Source: Gari tellinella
Taxonomy: Eukaryota > Mollusca > Bivalvia > Cardiida > Psammobiidae
DNA length: 64,000 bases
Direction of reading: 5' to 3'
Assembly: GCA_922989275.2 (NCBI GenBank)
Contig: OV277866.1
Coordinates: 74,932,328 to 74,996,327, forward strand
The stretch's first letter is position 1. The number at the start of each line of letters is the position of its first letter. The notes beneath the pieces were generated by a model. That model worked only from the letters and a program-made list of their open reading frames with translations, did not search any database and was not told the origin of the DNA. Shown piece by piece: positions 22,251-34,540 of this stretch. A program made the translations under genes and the position numbers.

Positions 22251-22441
22251 AAGTATTATATTGATTTTATATCTAAATAGTACAATTTATTTCCGCGAAG
22301 GGCTGGCGTCCCTAGTTACGATACTAGTCTCGCCCATAAGTGCAAGTCACGTTTATCGTCACTTCCGGCCCACGCTGGGCTTTATAAGGACGAAGTGCTC
22401 GTGTCACTTCCTCTTTTTGGCTTATCGCTACAACTACAAAC
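22247..22441 (+). repeat. Terminal repeat A, copy 2 (internal)
   Basis: A full 195 bp copy immediately after B. It is followed by segment Y (CCCCACCCACCC...) rather than segment X. It carries the same TATA box (22381) and pyrimidine tract. Confidence 0.85.
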
Positions 22442-22568
22442 CCCACCCACCCAGTCCCAGTTTGTCTTCCAATATATGGTAAATTATATGCACAGATGTT
22501 GGGAATTTTGTAACGTAGACGTACCAGAACAACAATGCCCTTGTTGAATCCTTATTTATTAGTCATAG

Positions 22569-22772
22569 CGAACCTTGTATTCATGTCAACTTAGCAAAGA
22601 CATTACTGGTCCTAGTTTGGATGGTTACAATTTAAGTCAGTTACATTTGGTGCAGCACATGCTCAGAATGGCGTTTTTGTCTGTGCAAAGAATTTTTGAA
22701 GCATCTCATGTGAGGCCTGTATCTGGCAGCGATAATTTGAGTAGTAAATCTCATTGGAAAACCCTTGTGTGA
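22569..22772 (+). other. Unidentified open frame in segment Y, copy 1
   Basis: A frame without ATG encodes SLDGYNLSQLHLVQHMLRMA, then SVQRIFEASHVRP, ending in SHWKTLV. Composition looks protein-like, but no domain is recognised. It is repeated 3,209 bp downstream at 25784-25981. Confidence 0.25.
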
Positions 22773-22939
22773 GTATGTCGGGCCTCTCTGGACAACTTGA
22801 GATGGCTCTGCACACTTTTCTCATGCTTTACAGCTACTTTCACGTCTAGTGAGATCAATCCGGGGGATCACTGAATGGACAAAAGTAATGTCTTTAAGTG
22901 CTTTTACACAGTTTCTGCTGCCGAGTTATTCTATTTCAG

Positions 22940-23095
22940 GCCATATCTGGAAACCCCTGCTACAACTATCCAGCCATCAGACCGCATTACACAGTCAATC
23001 CAAGTGGAAGTTGGAGCGTAAAGGGCAATGGCAATGTTATACCAAGGAACAGATCAACAGCTATTGTAGAATACACAAAATATGAGGACAATTAA
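22940..23095 (+). other. Exon-like ORF in segment Y, copy 1
   Basis: A TTCTATTTCAG acceptor-like sequence precedes an open frame starting AISGNPCYNYPAIRPHYTVN and ending STAIVEYTKYEDN with a TAA. The acceptor, balanced composition and stop suggest a terminal exon. The protein is not recognised. An identical copy lies at 26149-26304. Confidence 0.3.
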
Positions 23096-23236
23096 AGACT
23101 TTGTTTAACTGGATCTGTTTGCCAGCAAGTGATAAGTGCGGTTTAGCGTGAACATTGCCTTGTGGAAGCTAGCCAATTACGAGCCAAGAGACATATCAGG
23201 TGTACATGTAGTAGGAGGCAATTGCTTGTTGTGCTT

Positions 23237-26200
23237 TTTATCGTCACTTCCGGCCCACGCTGGGCTTTATAAGGACGAAGTGCTCGTGTCACTTCCTCTT
23301 TTTGGCTTATCGCTACAACTACAAACAAGAACTCGCACGCTTCAAGATTAAACTGGAAAGCAATGAGAGGAAAGGATGTGAAACGGAAGCTCCGGCTAGC
23401 AGTAAGCCTCCCGCTTCTGTTAGGAGGGTGAGATTTGAGAGGTCGGGTAAGAGAAGAGGTGCAGTCTACAGAGTCGGAAATTCAACAAAACAACCCAGGT
23501 ATCGGGCCTAATGGCCCAAATTTTATTGTCTTCGAACAAATGCTAAATGAAGGCGTTTCGCGAAAACACATTACATTACAGTCTTATGGTTGGGAATAAT
23601 GCGCATATCAATATTCGGGTTCCCGCGGAACGGCGCCGTGGGTTGAGACTAAGTCTTACCCGAATGCCGGTGACCACGTGACCTTTTTAATGGCTGCCCC
23701 CTTTGACAACGTTGCTATCGAAAGGGAAAATAAGTTGAGAGCTCTCGAGCGCTGGTTTCCTTTAAAGTTTTTTCTAACGAGCGCCTCGAGACGTTATCGA
23801 AAAAAGTGTAAGACAAGATTCATTCCATAGAGAGGCGTTGTATGTTGTGAAATGTTCAACAATAAATAAACGTTTGTTCGATTGATCGAGAGGGGGACAG
23901 ACGCGTTTTTTAGTATAATTATGCTTCAGTCTACCTTTCTACCACCCCATCGAATTCACGAAATTCGGCAAAACATGTAATTATGCGGGAATGTACAGAT
24001 AAGGCGGAAGTAGGACAAATAGTTTACTAAGAAAACACTTGACCCATCAGATCTGCTCCCTAATTGTCGGTGTTAAAAGCTCTACAGAGCTTACGTTAGA
24101 TTGTTGATATGTACCGACAGAAAATAAAGCTTTTGTATTTGTATTTAATGACCTGTGGATCCCTGTGTGCAAGGCATCTGCCTGGGCAGACAGCTCGGTC
24201 AAGAACGCAAACTTCATAAGTCGCTGGCAGTCAGAAGTTGGCATCTGTATATTGGTCAAACGCTAAGTAAAGTAGCTAAGTATGTTTGTCAAACTGCAAA
24301 TCTAAGGAAACGGGTCAATATTTAGTCAATTTTGTTTACACTGCAGATACTCTGGTCCGTGGTAACTAATTACTTCACTGTGCCGGCTCCAGGGCCATGT
24401 CATCAGGATAGCCTAAGCTCAACCTGCCGGGGAATGCCCATATCGGCCGGGAGGGAGTGCAAGGCCTGTCTTGGAGCTGTCTCGGGGAGGATATCGAGGT
24501 AAATGTTGCCCTAAATATTCCTCCCAAGTAATTTTTTTTTATACGTTAGGTGGCAATGACATTGTGGGACAGAACCACAATCTTCAAGGTCATTCAGCAG
24601 GTAATATCATACATAGGCACTGTCGTTCCCACACAAGTTTAACCCAGGTGCGGGGCACATTTTGGACCTCTCGTGGGAGCTCCCCTTGTATTCGACTTAG
24701 CAACTCAAAAAACAAAAAAAACAAACTACAAAGCATAAATCACTGAGCGATAGCAGGAGGCGGTGTATCCAGTAGGTGGTTATCACCCGGAAACTCAAGG
24801 GATGGTGTCAACACGAGCCTCGCAAGTCGGGAGTCCTATCTTGACTGTATAATATAAGAGACACAGTACTGAACCTAGTTTGATGGATTAAGTTGGGTTT
24901 TACAGCACAAAAGGCCTAGGGTCATATGGTTATAATGCTCCGCCGCTATATAGGAATTGTAATGATTTCAGGAAGTTCAATTCAGCTAATAGTAATACCA
25001 TTCGGTTGCTAACAGCCAATTGGATCAGAACCGCATATGAATACCCCACTTAGTCAAGGGGATAGTCTGATTTTATTAAGTCTTTTGGGGGATAAGGTTT
25101 TCAACCTTATTGTGGCGAAAAAGCCTTAATAAATGCATTATTCAGGTAACATATATAAACAACTTAGAAAGAGAACTCCTGGCCTGCATGGCTTAATGGT
25201 CTTCAAAGGTCAACCGCCATGTATAATTAAGTGGAACTGAGTGTACTGCCTCCTGCTCAATTGTGTTCAGATAAAAAACAACCCGTGGCCATTTTCCCCA
25301 CAAACTCTATTTATCAATGAATGAATTGTCAGCTAGCATGTACAAAGCCAGGTCATATTAAATATGTATTAAGTTGTCATGTCTTGTTAGTCCTTAGCAG
25401 AGTGGCATACACGTTAGTGTGTGTTGCTCTGTTTCTTAGCCCGGAGTCATTGAAATAATAAGTATTATATTGATTTTATATCTAAATAGTACAATTTATT
25501 TCCGCGAAGGGCTGGCGTCCCTAGTTACGATACTAGTCTCGCCCATAAGTGCAAGTCACGTTTATCGTCACTTCCGGCCCACGCTGGGCTTTATAAGGAC
25601 GAAGTGCTCGTGTCACTTCCTCTTTTTGGCTTATCGCTACAACTACAAACCCCACCCACCCAGTCCCAGTTTGTCTTCCAATATATGGTAAATTATATGC
25701 ACAGATGTTGGGAATTTTGTAACGTAGACGTACCAGAACAACAATGCCCTTGTTGAATCCTTATTTATTAGTCATAGCGAACCTTGTATTCATGTCAACT
25801 TAGCAAAGACATTACTGGTCCTAGTTTGGATGGTTACAATTTAAGTCAGTTACATTTGGTGCAGCACATGCTCAGAATGGCGTTTTTGTCTGTGCAAAGA
25901 ATTTTTGAAGCATCTCATGTGAGGCCTGTATCTGGCAGCGATAATTTGAGTAGTAAATCTCATTGGAAAACCCTTGTGTGAGTATGTCGGGCCTCTCTGG
26001 ACAACTTGAGATGGCTCTGCACACTTTTCTCATGCTTTACAGCTACTTTCACGTCTAGTGAGATCAATCCGGGGGATCACTGAATGGACAAAAGTAATGT
26101 CTTTAAGTGCTTTTACACAGTTTCTGCTGCCGAGTTATTCTATTTCAGGCCATATCTGGAAACCCCTGCTACAACTATCCAGCCATCAGACCGCATTACA

Positions 26201-26450
26201 CAGTCAATCCAAGTGGAAGTTGGAGCGTAAAGGGCAATGGCAATGTTATACCAAGGAACAGATCAACAGCTATTGTAGAATACACAAAATATGAGGACAA
26301 TTAAAGACTTTGTTTAACTGGATCTGTTTGCCAGCAAGTGATAAGTGCGGTTTAGCGTGAACATTGCCTTGTGGAAGCTAGCCAATTACGAGCCAAGAGA
26401 CATATCAGGTGTACATGTAGTAGGAGGCAATTGCTTGTTGTGCTTTTTAT
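23237..26450 (+). repeat. 3,209 bp tandem duplication, unit 2
   Basis: It repeats 20028-23241 base for base as far as can be read by eye, including the X and Y open frames. It begins with a truncated A (90 bp, 23237-23326), has B at 25176-25459 and a full A at 25456-25650. Assembly duplication cannot be excluded from the sequence alone. Confidence 0.9.
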
Positions 26451-27989
26451 TAATATTTCTCGGCTCCCAAACTAAAATTTACTGAAAAAAGAGAAAAAGA
26501 AATGAAAAAAGTTTAGACATACATTTAGGATGCAAACCAAGTCGGCGCAGTCCAATTTCGGTGCAGTCCAACTTATCACTCATATCGCATAAGGACATAA
26601 GTAACCGAACTTCATAGAACAGAGAGAAATATCGACTGTACTTTAAACATCTGCGTATAGGGAGGTAACTCCTATTGTATGGTAACTGCTGTACCAGTCA
26701 TAAACGAGAGGTCAGTCATTGTTTCCTCTTGAAAGTTAGCAGTTGGGTCGGGAAAGTCGCCAGGAATAAAAACCCAGCACTTTGTAGAATCATTCTTTAG
26801 AACTGCGTGTACAATCGCCTGTCGAAAATGCGAGTTTTTTCAAATTACCTCCCTTTGCATGGAAAAAGGAGTACATTTTGAAACAGTAATACATGTACTT
26901 GAAAACAAATTTATAGGGCAACAGATATCTCTCAATGCCACCTCCTTAATTGTGAACCTAACTTTAATTTTACTGTTCCATATGCCTGTCTATGGGAAAG
27001 CCTGTTAAACAACTGTCTAAACTTTTTTCGCTCAGTATAGTATTTAACTTTGTAAAGTCTAAACGATAAGTCTGAGGAAGCCAGATCAGATGTCTATTGA
27101 TTAATTAGAAGCTGGTCTGGTTCCCTATCAAGGTTCAATTCACCAAAGCAAACCTCCTTCTCTAATTACCTCTCGGCTCAAGCTCGCGGATGTTGTGGTA
27201 GTATTTAAACAAAGCCACACAGTGTAATACTAATACAACTTGATATTTTCATCGTCACGGGTTGGTTTAGGGTAATCTTGGTTGTCAACATTTGAGCAGA
27301 GGCACTTGATGGTATTCGAGTAAGGATCTCCTTTATTTTTTTTACAAAATAATCAGTTGGTTTGGGTTTAAGGTTCTGACTGGGGCTATTCCCTTATCAT
27401 CAGTCCGAACAAACCTCAATTCAATTGTCAAATCAAGTTAATTGTAAGGAAACTATACCAGTTTAAAAAAAAAAATCAAAAAAAAAAAATCAGTTGGTTG
27501 GGTGTAAGGTTCTGACTGGGGCTACGCCTTATATCATCAGTCCGAACAAACCTCAATTCAATTGTCAAATCAAGTTAACTTGTCATAGATGTATGCCAGT
27601 CTTCATTCCACAATCAAAGGCTTTCGACGGGTAAATTTATACCATTAGGGCAATTGTCAGTGGAGCAATAACACTTATTTGAATACATGGTTATTGGTTA
27701 AAGATCTAAATTCAAGGCAGTGGTTTCTGATTATTAAGCCGTCTGGAATAGCATACTTGGCCTGTAGTAGATGCGAACATGGGGGTCTGTTCGGTCGGTA
27801 GGAGTATTGTGTGCTGTCCCAGGACATTAGTTGCAAAATTGCAGCGTGTATTGCTTGGTCTGTATATAAGTATTCTGTGCAAGGTCCTAGGCTGAAGTTG
27901 TGGAATGGCAGGGCAGGTTGGTTTGCCTGTGTATGAGCATTTTGTCCGAGTCTAGAGTTGAGAAATTGCGGAAGGTGTAGGTTTTTCAA
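26451..27989. other. Right-hand part of the composite element, mostly unrecognised
   Basis: After Y the sequence is non-coding by eye. A block of about 90 bp containing GGTTCTGACTGGGGCTA and CAGTCCGAACAAACCTCAAT occurs twice (near 27350-27445 and 27490-27580), separated by poly-A. No transposase, RT or recombinase was found. Confidence 0.5.
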
Positions 27990-28560
27990 AGTTTGAGCAT
28001 GCTACTGAGCGTCCGAGGCATGAATAAGTTGGAGCAGGCTGCATATTGTCCGAGGTGTGTAATTGCAGGACACGTGGGTTTGTCCAAGTATGAGCAAGCT
28101 GGTAATTGTTCTAGGCCAAAGTGGTGTAATCGCAGGACACGTGGGTTTGTCCAAGTATGAGCAAGCTGGTAACTGTATTAGGCCAAAGGGGTGTAATTGC
28201 AGGACACATGGGTTTGTCCAAGTATGAGCAAGCGGGTAATTGTATTGGGCCAAAGCGATGTAATTGCAGGACACGTGGGTTTGTCCAAGTATGAGCAAGC
28301 TGGTAATTGTATTAGGCCAAAGTGGTTTAATTGCAGGACAGGCGGGTTTGTCCAAGCATGAGCAAGCTGGTAACAGTATTAGGCCAAAGTGGTGTAATTG
28401 CAGGACACATGGGTTTGTCCAAGTATGAGCAAGCTGGTAATTGTATTAGGCCATAGTTATGTAATTGCAGGACACGTGGGTTTGTCCAAGTATGAGCAAG
28501 CTGGTAATCGTATGAGGCCAAAGTTCGGAAATTGCAGGACAGTAGCGTGTTCAAGTACCG
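27990..28560 (+). repeat. Minisatellite of ~62 bp units with CACGTG
   Basis: About eight units contain GGGTTTGTCCAAGTATGAGC, AAGCTGGTAATTGTAT and GTAATTGCAGGACACGTG. Several have a CACGTG E-box. Long open frames on both strands come from the period, not from genes. The array is part of the composite element and resumes in altered form at 29030. Confidence 0.85.
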
Positions 28561-29029
28561 TATCGGAAAACAATAACGTTAACCGAGGCAAGCAACCTTT
28601 ATTGTACGACATCCAACATTCTTCAATACTCTCCGATAATAATGCATTGCCCCCGTGTTTATTTACTTTTCAAGGGTACAATCAAATTATGTATGAATCG
28701 AAATAACACACGCAAAGTGTACTATTCAACCGAAATGCATAAAACTTATCGCATATAAAAATAAGATTTAGCTGCGTAGATGTAAGCTTCTTCATTTGAT
28801 GCATTAAGTATCGAAAAATGTTGGTTTATTGAGGAGAAATTATCTCAGGACCGTTCGCTGTCGTTTGTATACTCATGTGGTCGCCATTTTGTTTTTCTTG
28901 TTCGCCCCGTCACACTACCTCCGAGGCCGTTCGGGCCGTTGTCCATTGGTATTGTGAAAAACAGGTCGTTTTCTTTAAATTGTTGCGTTTTTTAGGCTAT
29001 TGAAACGGTAACTGAACGCGCTACAGTAG
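28561..29029. other. Insert between two halves of the minisatellite
   Basis: About 470 bp of non-repeated sequence breaks the array. It contains a moderately CG-rich part near 28900-28950. No gene or TIR was recognised. Confidence 0.4.
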
Positions 29030-29560
29030 GGTTTGTCCAAGTATGAGCATGCTGCTCATTGTCAAAGGCCCGAGTTGTGTAAAAGTATGTTGCTCATGGT
29101 CAGAGGCCCGAGTTGTGTAAAGTGTGCTGCTCATTGTCCGAGGCCCGAGTTGTGTGTAAAGTGCGCTGCTCATTGTCCGAGGCCCGAGTTGTGTAAAGTA
29201 TGTTGCTCATTGTCCGAGGCAAGAGTTGTGTAAAGTATGGTGCTCATTGTCCGAGGCCCGAGTCGTGTAAAAGTATGCTGCTCATTGTCCTAAGTCAGAG
29301 GTGTTTAATTGCATTCATGTCGGTTTGCCTGCTCAAAGTATGCTGCTCAAGTATGGTAATCGTAGCGCATGTGGGTTTGTAGTCGCAATATATGCTGCTC
29401 ATTGTATGAAGCCAGAGTATGGTAATTGTAGTGCATGTGGGTTCGTCTGTGTACGGATAGGCTGGGAATGGTCCGAGGGCGAGTCTAATAATTGCAGTAT
29501 TGTCGTTTGGCCTGTAGGCGAGTGTTCAGTGTACGGTCAGGGACCTGAGTGGTCAGTCTG
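29030..29560 (+). repeat. Related minisatellite, ~44 bp units
   Basis: Units of TGCTGCTCATTGTCCGAGGC followed by CCGAGTTGTGTAAAG repeat about six times, then decay. The first unit begins with the GGGTTTGTCCAAGTATGAGC seen in the 62 bp units, so the two arrays share an origin. Confidence 0.8.
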
Positions 29561-30010
29561 ATCGCACGTAGGAGGTTTTCAGTATGATGTCGAATGGTGC
29601 CATAAGTATGCTGTCTCAGTCGAAATGTTCTACTGGACTGTTCTCCTTCAATTATAGCACGGCTGCTGGTTTTGCCTATTAGGCCCCCTTTAAGACATGG
29701 GGTCTTCGACTTTGGATGCTTGTTGACTTTGGATTTGTTTCTGTTGGAGAAAGACCTCAGTGCAGCTGATGTCTGAGGGCTATGCCGCTTGTTTTGGGAA
29801 GATAGCCTACAGACACTAGTTGCAACTATAAGTATAACATAGCCCATGGTAATTTATAGTAATAGATAGCTTGGGTCAATTTGCAATAGTCATGCCAGGG
29901 GCCTTTCTTGTGGATTTACACTATGTATTCTTTGAACTTGGCGGTGATTCTAAGACTGGTTGGTAGTTGAAGCCTAGCAGGTCGGGTTTTGTCCATGGAA
30001 GTAAGCGCAT

Positions 30011-30294
30011 CTCCTGGCCTGCATGGCTTAATGGTCTTCAAAGGTCAACCGCCATGTATAATTAAGTGGAACTGAGTGTACTGCCTCCTGCTCAATTGTG
30101 TTCAGATAAAAACCAACCCGTGGCCATTTTCCCCACAAACTCTATTTATCAATGAATGAATTGTCAGCTAGCATGTACAAAGCCAGGTCATATTAAATAT
30201 GTATTAAGTTGTCATGTCTTGTTAGTCCTTAGCAGAGTGGCATACACGTTAGTGTGTGTTGCTCTGTTTCTTAGCCCGGAGTCATTGAAATAAT
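30011..30294 (+). repeat. Terminal repeat B, last copy (right end of the composite element)
   Basis: It matches 21967-22250 with one difference seen by eye and ends GAAATAAT. Beyond TAAT, the sequence turns to TGTGTGACATGG, whereas the internal copies continue into A. This defines the right boundary. Confidence 0.85.
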
Positions 30295-32949
30295 TGTGTG
30301 ACATGGGTTTTGACCCTTAATGACAAAAGAACGCATGGCAGTACAACCATGATTGACATCAAACATTAATGGATCTTAGATCGATGTTTAAATTAACACT
30401 ATAATACACAGTCAATTTATATCTGGTTTGTTATAGCTATTATTTATAATGCTTTTCCCAATGTTTAGTTTTTAAACTCCGTGAGTATATATTCATTTTA
30501 TAGATTTTTGGTGTAATTAATTTAATTAGATAAGCATGAATATGTTTATTAATACATATAATAACATAAACATTTTGCTAGTGAACGGGGTTAAATTGGA
30601 ACCACCTTTTCCCCATATAGATCTACTTATTTCGCACTAAGCATTCACTTGACCTCAAAGGCTGCGATAAAGAACTTTTCTAGGTTATGTTATAAAAAGA
30701 ATATAACATTCGTGTTAATAATTTATTTGTATTTATTAAACTCGTCGTTTAAGAAAAAGGGTAAAAACTCGGCAAAGCCTCGTTTTTATAGTTTTCTAAT
30801 ATACTCGTTTAATAAATCCAATAAATTATGAACACTCATTTAATATCCTATATGCATATGATAGTGTTCTGAATTAGGCATGTTTAGCTGTTTGTTGGAA
30901 CAGTTCTGTGTTTACGATATATGCCATTTCGTTGTAAGACCAAGATAATACTTAAAACTCTAGTAAGAGTTTCCTGCAGTACTTTCTTCTTACATTTAGC
31001 AGTCATGTGTCAAGTGATCGCGGCTCTTTTACATCTCTTACATAATAAATGACCTGTCATTTTCTACATTCATTGCATAGCAATGTTTTCTGCAACAAAA
31101 CAGATAAAACGGGCGTTATCGTTTTTTTAAACTTAATAGCTTCACTGTCGTAATGTCATATGCTTTAGATGCTCAGATGCCTTATAACCCGGAGTCTGAT
31201 CGGGATCCAAACACGCTGTTTTTTGTATACACGTGTTTTCGAAGGACAAACGTCATGTTCTTCACTGTATAGCAAAGCCGGTGGAAAATAAACATGTCCG
31301 GGATACATGTAGGTTTGCTTTTAAAGATAAGAATTCTCTGTAACTCTTTTGCATTTACACAAACGCACTTTTAGGTAAAAAGTTTTACTATTATCGAAGG
31401 CGAATAGCTCTGTCTACATATCTATTACAAACGATGGAGTTATCTCTCTTAACATCTTCAGTGCCAAACTCGACAGCACTAGCGTACCGCGGCGTCTGTT
31501 CAATATCCGGATTTTTTCACATTTTCACGAACCCCCTTTACTGCCTAATCCCGATTACAATAGCTATTTGTAACTATATTGGATCCTGACCAGGCGCCGC
31601 GTAACGCGATGTCTGACCAGGACCGATAGTAGAACTGTTACGATAGAAGTTTTGGACAAATCGTTCAAATTGTGAATACATTCTGAAACCTGGCACGATA
31701 TTATTTGACACTCATTTCAAATGTTCTTAAGGGTGTATCAATGTCATGAATTTAAGAAATTTTCAAAGTATATGAAAATACTTTATGATGGTTTTGTATT
31801 GAAGAGCTATTTAAGATGAATGAAAAAATAGAAAAAGTGTACATTTTGGTGAACAACAGTTGGCTCCATGGCCGTGTAAAATTTACCCCACCCACTTTCT
31901 CTTATTTTGTCCTTTTCAAACAGCCCGCTTCAATAAAATCCATTTTAAATAAAAACAAATAAGATAATTTGGTTTTGTGTTATTTATATCCTATCTATGG
32001 TAGTATTTCTTCATACAAAAACTAATTTAAGAGAAAACAGGCACCAAAAGTGAAATTTATAAAGCTCTAAATATCATCGATATGGTACTTTTTTGTAAAT
32101 TTTGTAAGGGGAGATAACTCTTTTTACTTTAATAGCTCAAACACTGACCTTTCAATTTCTTTTGATATTTTGAACTGCCTTAGCATTGGCTTTCATTTGG
32201 AAGAATATAAGAAAATTTTATACTAGAACTATTTTATTTTCAAACTTTTTTACTTTTTTTTCATAAAATAAAAAATCTAATAAAATCATGACCTATAAAA
32301 GGCATATTTTTGATATTCAATATTCACTCCATTGCCTAGTATTGGCATTTAATTTCCCTTACACGGGAAAGAATAGCGTCCCTGTCAATTATAAAATAAA
32401 ACCTAAAAAGATAGTCCATATAACAGAAACAATAAACACCAGATAAACATTTTAGGGATTAACTTGTTAAAGTTGTTCAAGGCTAAATAAATCATTAAAT
32501 GTATGGTCATTGGAACTACTTTCAAACATAAACGAAGAAAGGGTAGACCACAGAAATGATACCTATTACGACTAGTAATTGATCCTATCTTAAGAATTCA
32601 AAGTGTTTTTCAATAACACAATTTACTTGATTATTCCATTTTCCTTTTATCAGGCTAATTTCTTGAATTATTTTAAAACAGTTTAAGGTTAGTTTTGCGA
32701 ACTTATCTTTGGAAAGAATACCCCTTCTTTGTAAAACTTTAATTCATGTTATTAAGGTAACACTTGTGAAAGTCTGGAACACCATATCGTTGTTAAAACA
32801 CATATACCAGTTTTGATTTTCTTTTAACACTTTCACTCTCAACGACGCCATAAAGCAGTTTTGCAAACAGTTTTGATCTTGATCATACGCCGCGTTACCC
32901 GATCAAAACTGTTTTCCACTTGTTTTGAAATAACGTCAGTTATATTGCC
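30295..32949. other. AT-rich region without genes; two old hairpins
   Basis: No coding exon is seen. A foldback near 30690-30835, with TTATTAAACTCGT arms, resembles that at 3023-3150. A hairpin with CCAGGCGCCGCGTAACGCG near 31585-31620 and another near 32864-32915 belong to the recurrent GATCAGACGCC family. The stretch 31740-32600 is plain AT-rich DNA. Confidence 0.55.
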
Positions 32950-33202
32950 TTAACCCTTTACCTGATAGCCTAGTTATAATATTGAAGATAGGTGACTACT
33001 TAAAGCAGGTTGAAAGTAAAGCAGAATGCGCCCTAAGGCGCATTCTGCTTTACTTTCAGCCTGCTTTAAGCTATTACCAGCTAGAATAAGGAAAGTATTA
33101 AATATGACACATATTCATTACGGTTTATATTGGAACTATTTTCTTCAGCGGATGAATAAAATGCATGTGCTAAAAGTCGCTTCTATCAGGGAAAGGGTTA
33201 AA
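32950..33202. mobile_element. TTAACCCTTT-ended MITE with long hairpin
   Basis: It starts TTAACCCTTTACCTGATAG and ends GGGAAAGGGTTAA. The central hairpin (about 33000-33075) has arms AAAGCAGGTTGAAAGTAAAG and its mirror. It is the same family as 43723-43980, in inverse orientation. Confidence 0.8.
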
Positions 33203-33714
33203 TCTAACTTTTTGATCATGAAAGGGTTAACATGTATTGGGACAAACGGCCTGTGCAAACTGTAGAACCTGGCCAGATTGCTTCTTAAAGACCAGTCAGA
33301 TCAAAGTCTACACTGTTAACCATTCAGTTTTGCACATATTAGTCAAATTACTCTATGATAATAGCAGTTCATATTTAAGGATAATTTTAGCAGTTTATCA
33401 GGGTGTCTCAATTGGTAGGATATTAACCGAACCCACGATAAAACCATGCCGTAACGACCGCCTTAAAGACGACTAATCGATGACTTGGAAGCCATAAGGC
33501 AATCTGAAGCAAGACGAAATCCAAGCTTTTATCCCCTTTCTATACATAGCACTTCTAAAGTTAATTAGACTTAAATTGCAATTGGAATTGTCCATTCAAA
33601 GTATCAGCGATCAGTCAGTAAACTATTACATTTTGCATGCAAAAACGGTTGCTTAGCAACTGAAATTAGATATAGCTATTTTAGGACTCTGTCATTCAAT
33701 ACCTCCAATTCTCT

Positions 33715-33914
33715 TTAACACCTTCACTGCCCTGTCCCAAGTGTTATAGCTCTTTGCAAACAATTTGATCCTGGTCAAATGCCTCATAACGTGGTGTCTG
33801 ATCAGGAATCAAACCATTTGACACTCATTTCAGTATTTCTTCAGTCAAAAAACAAAAGTTGATAAAGCCTTCGGCAATTGTTTAGACAGATGACGTCAAG
33901 GCAGTGGAGGATGT
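33715..33914. mobile_element. Degenerate TTAAC-ended MITE with GATCAGACGCC-type hairpin
   Basis: TTAACACCTTCACTGCCCTG at the left is mirrored by AGGCAGTGGAGG at the right. The central stem is GCAAACAATTTGATCCTGGT and its imperfect mirror, closing on a CATAACGTGG loop region. Similar complete copies lie at 42099-42307 and 62505-62710. Confidence 0.55.
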
Positions 33915-34179
33915 AAACTCTGAAAACCCCCACTCTTTTAAGTGTTCGCTATGGCCAAGTTTTAACTATTCGCTTGAGTACAATTAGACCGTTGCTATAG
34001 TGGGTTATTTTTAACACGGGCTTGAATGTTTAATTCTTTCCCGTGTTACTAATAATCCTGTCAGAGAATTTTGTTAGATGTTTTACATGTATTTACTTAC
34101 TGTGCTGGCGGTTTTTTTGATTGTAAGGTTGTGGAACAGGGTTTATATTTTATGTACACTGTTCGTCTTTATAGGTGAA

Positions 34180-34540
34180 TATAGGAGATAAGTGTGAGGT
34201 TGGGCGCCCCTAAACCCAGGTTTAACCCCCCCAGTGGTTGTTAATGGTTAATTAATTTATAATTGATTATTGATTGCTACTGACCGTACCAAGGCGGGCT
34301 CCTATATTCACTTAGCTTTATGTTTGTCTTGCGTGTTGTTTTCTATTTGGTGTGTAGATGAGGGAATGGTATTGCGTGTGTGTGTGTGTGTGTGTGTGTG
34401 GTTGTGTGTGTGTGTGTGTGTGTGTGTGTTTGTTATGGTATGGCTGTGTGTGTGTTCTGCTTTAGAGATGGGTGTATTGTTTGTGTTGCGTTTCCTGCTT
34501 GAGTCTTCTTTCGTATTTATTAGCGTGCCTACATATACCA
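34180..34540 (+). repeat. Dispersed repeat with (GT)n microsatellite, copy 2
   Basis: The flanks GGGCGCCCCTAAACCCAGG and TACTGACCGTACCAAGGCGG lead into two (GT)n tracts (34374-34398 and 34402-34430). The part from 34310 onward matches the minus strand of 2570-2850. The 104-codon frame across it is a by-product. Confidence 0.7.

Larger units (their letters stand above)
20028..23236 (+). repeat. 3,209 bp tandem duplication, unit 1
   Basis: It contains the last 90 bp of A, segment X, B, a full A and segment Y. Unit 2 follows directly and I found no difference by eye. The breakpoints share only TTTAT, which suggests a microhomology-type duplication rather than transposition. Confidence 0.9.
19923..30294 (+). 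mobile_element. Composite element with split direct repeats (A1-X-B1A2-Y-...-B2)
   Basis: A 195 bp sequence A starts at 19923 and recurs at 22247 and 25456. A 284 bp sequence B ends at 22250, 25459 and 30294. Internally B runs straight into A, sharing the four bases TAAT, while the outer A and outer B also begin and end with TAAT. The internal B-A junction is what a circle of the whole unit, or two head-to-tail copies, would give. This fits the split direct repeats of PAT/Ngaro-type tyrosine-recombinase retroelements, or a tandem of non-autonomous elements. No reverse transcriptase or recombinase was recognised. A 3.2 kb segment has since been duplicated in tandem. Confidence 0.65.

Noticed and set aside
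19923..22441. LTR retrotransposon bounded by A1 and A2
   Set aside because: A lacks TG...CA ends, no polypurine tract precedes A2, no primer-binding site is evident, and the interior has no gag-pol. A very small LTR-like element remains possible, but the B-A junction and outer B fit split direct repeats better.
28002..28706. Open frames of 75-117 codons on both strands
   Set aside because: They are produced by the 62 bp minisatellite.
27990..29300. Regular repeats resembling a CRISPR array
   Set aside because: Units are contiguous without unique spacers, and the DNA is animal nuclear.
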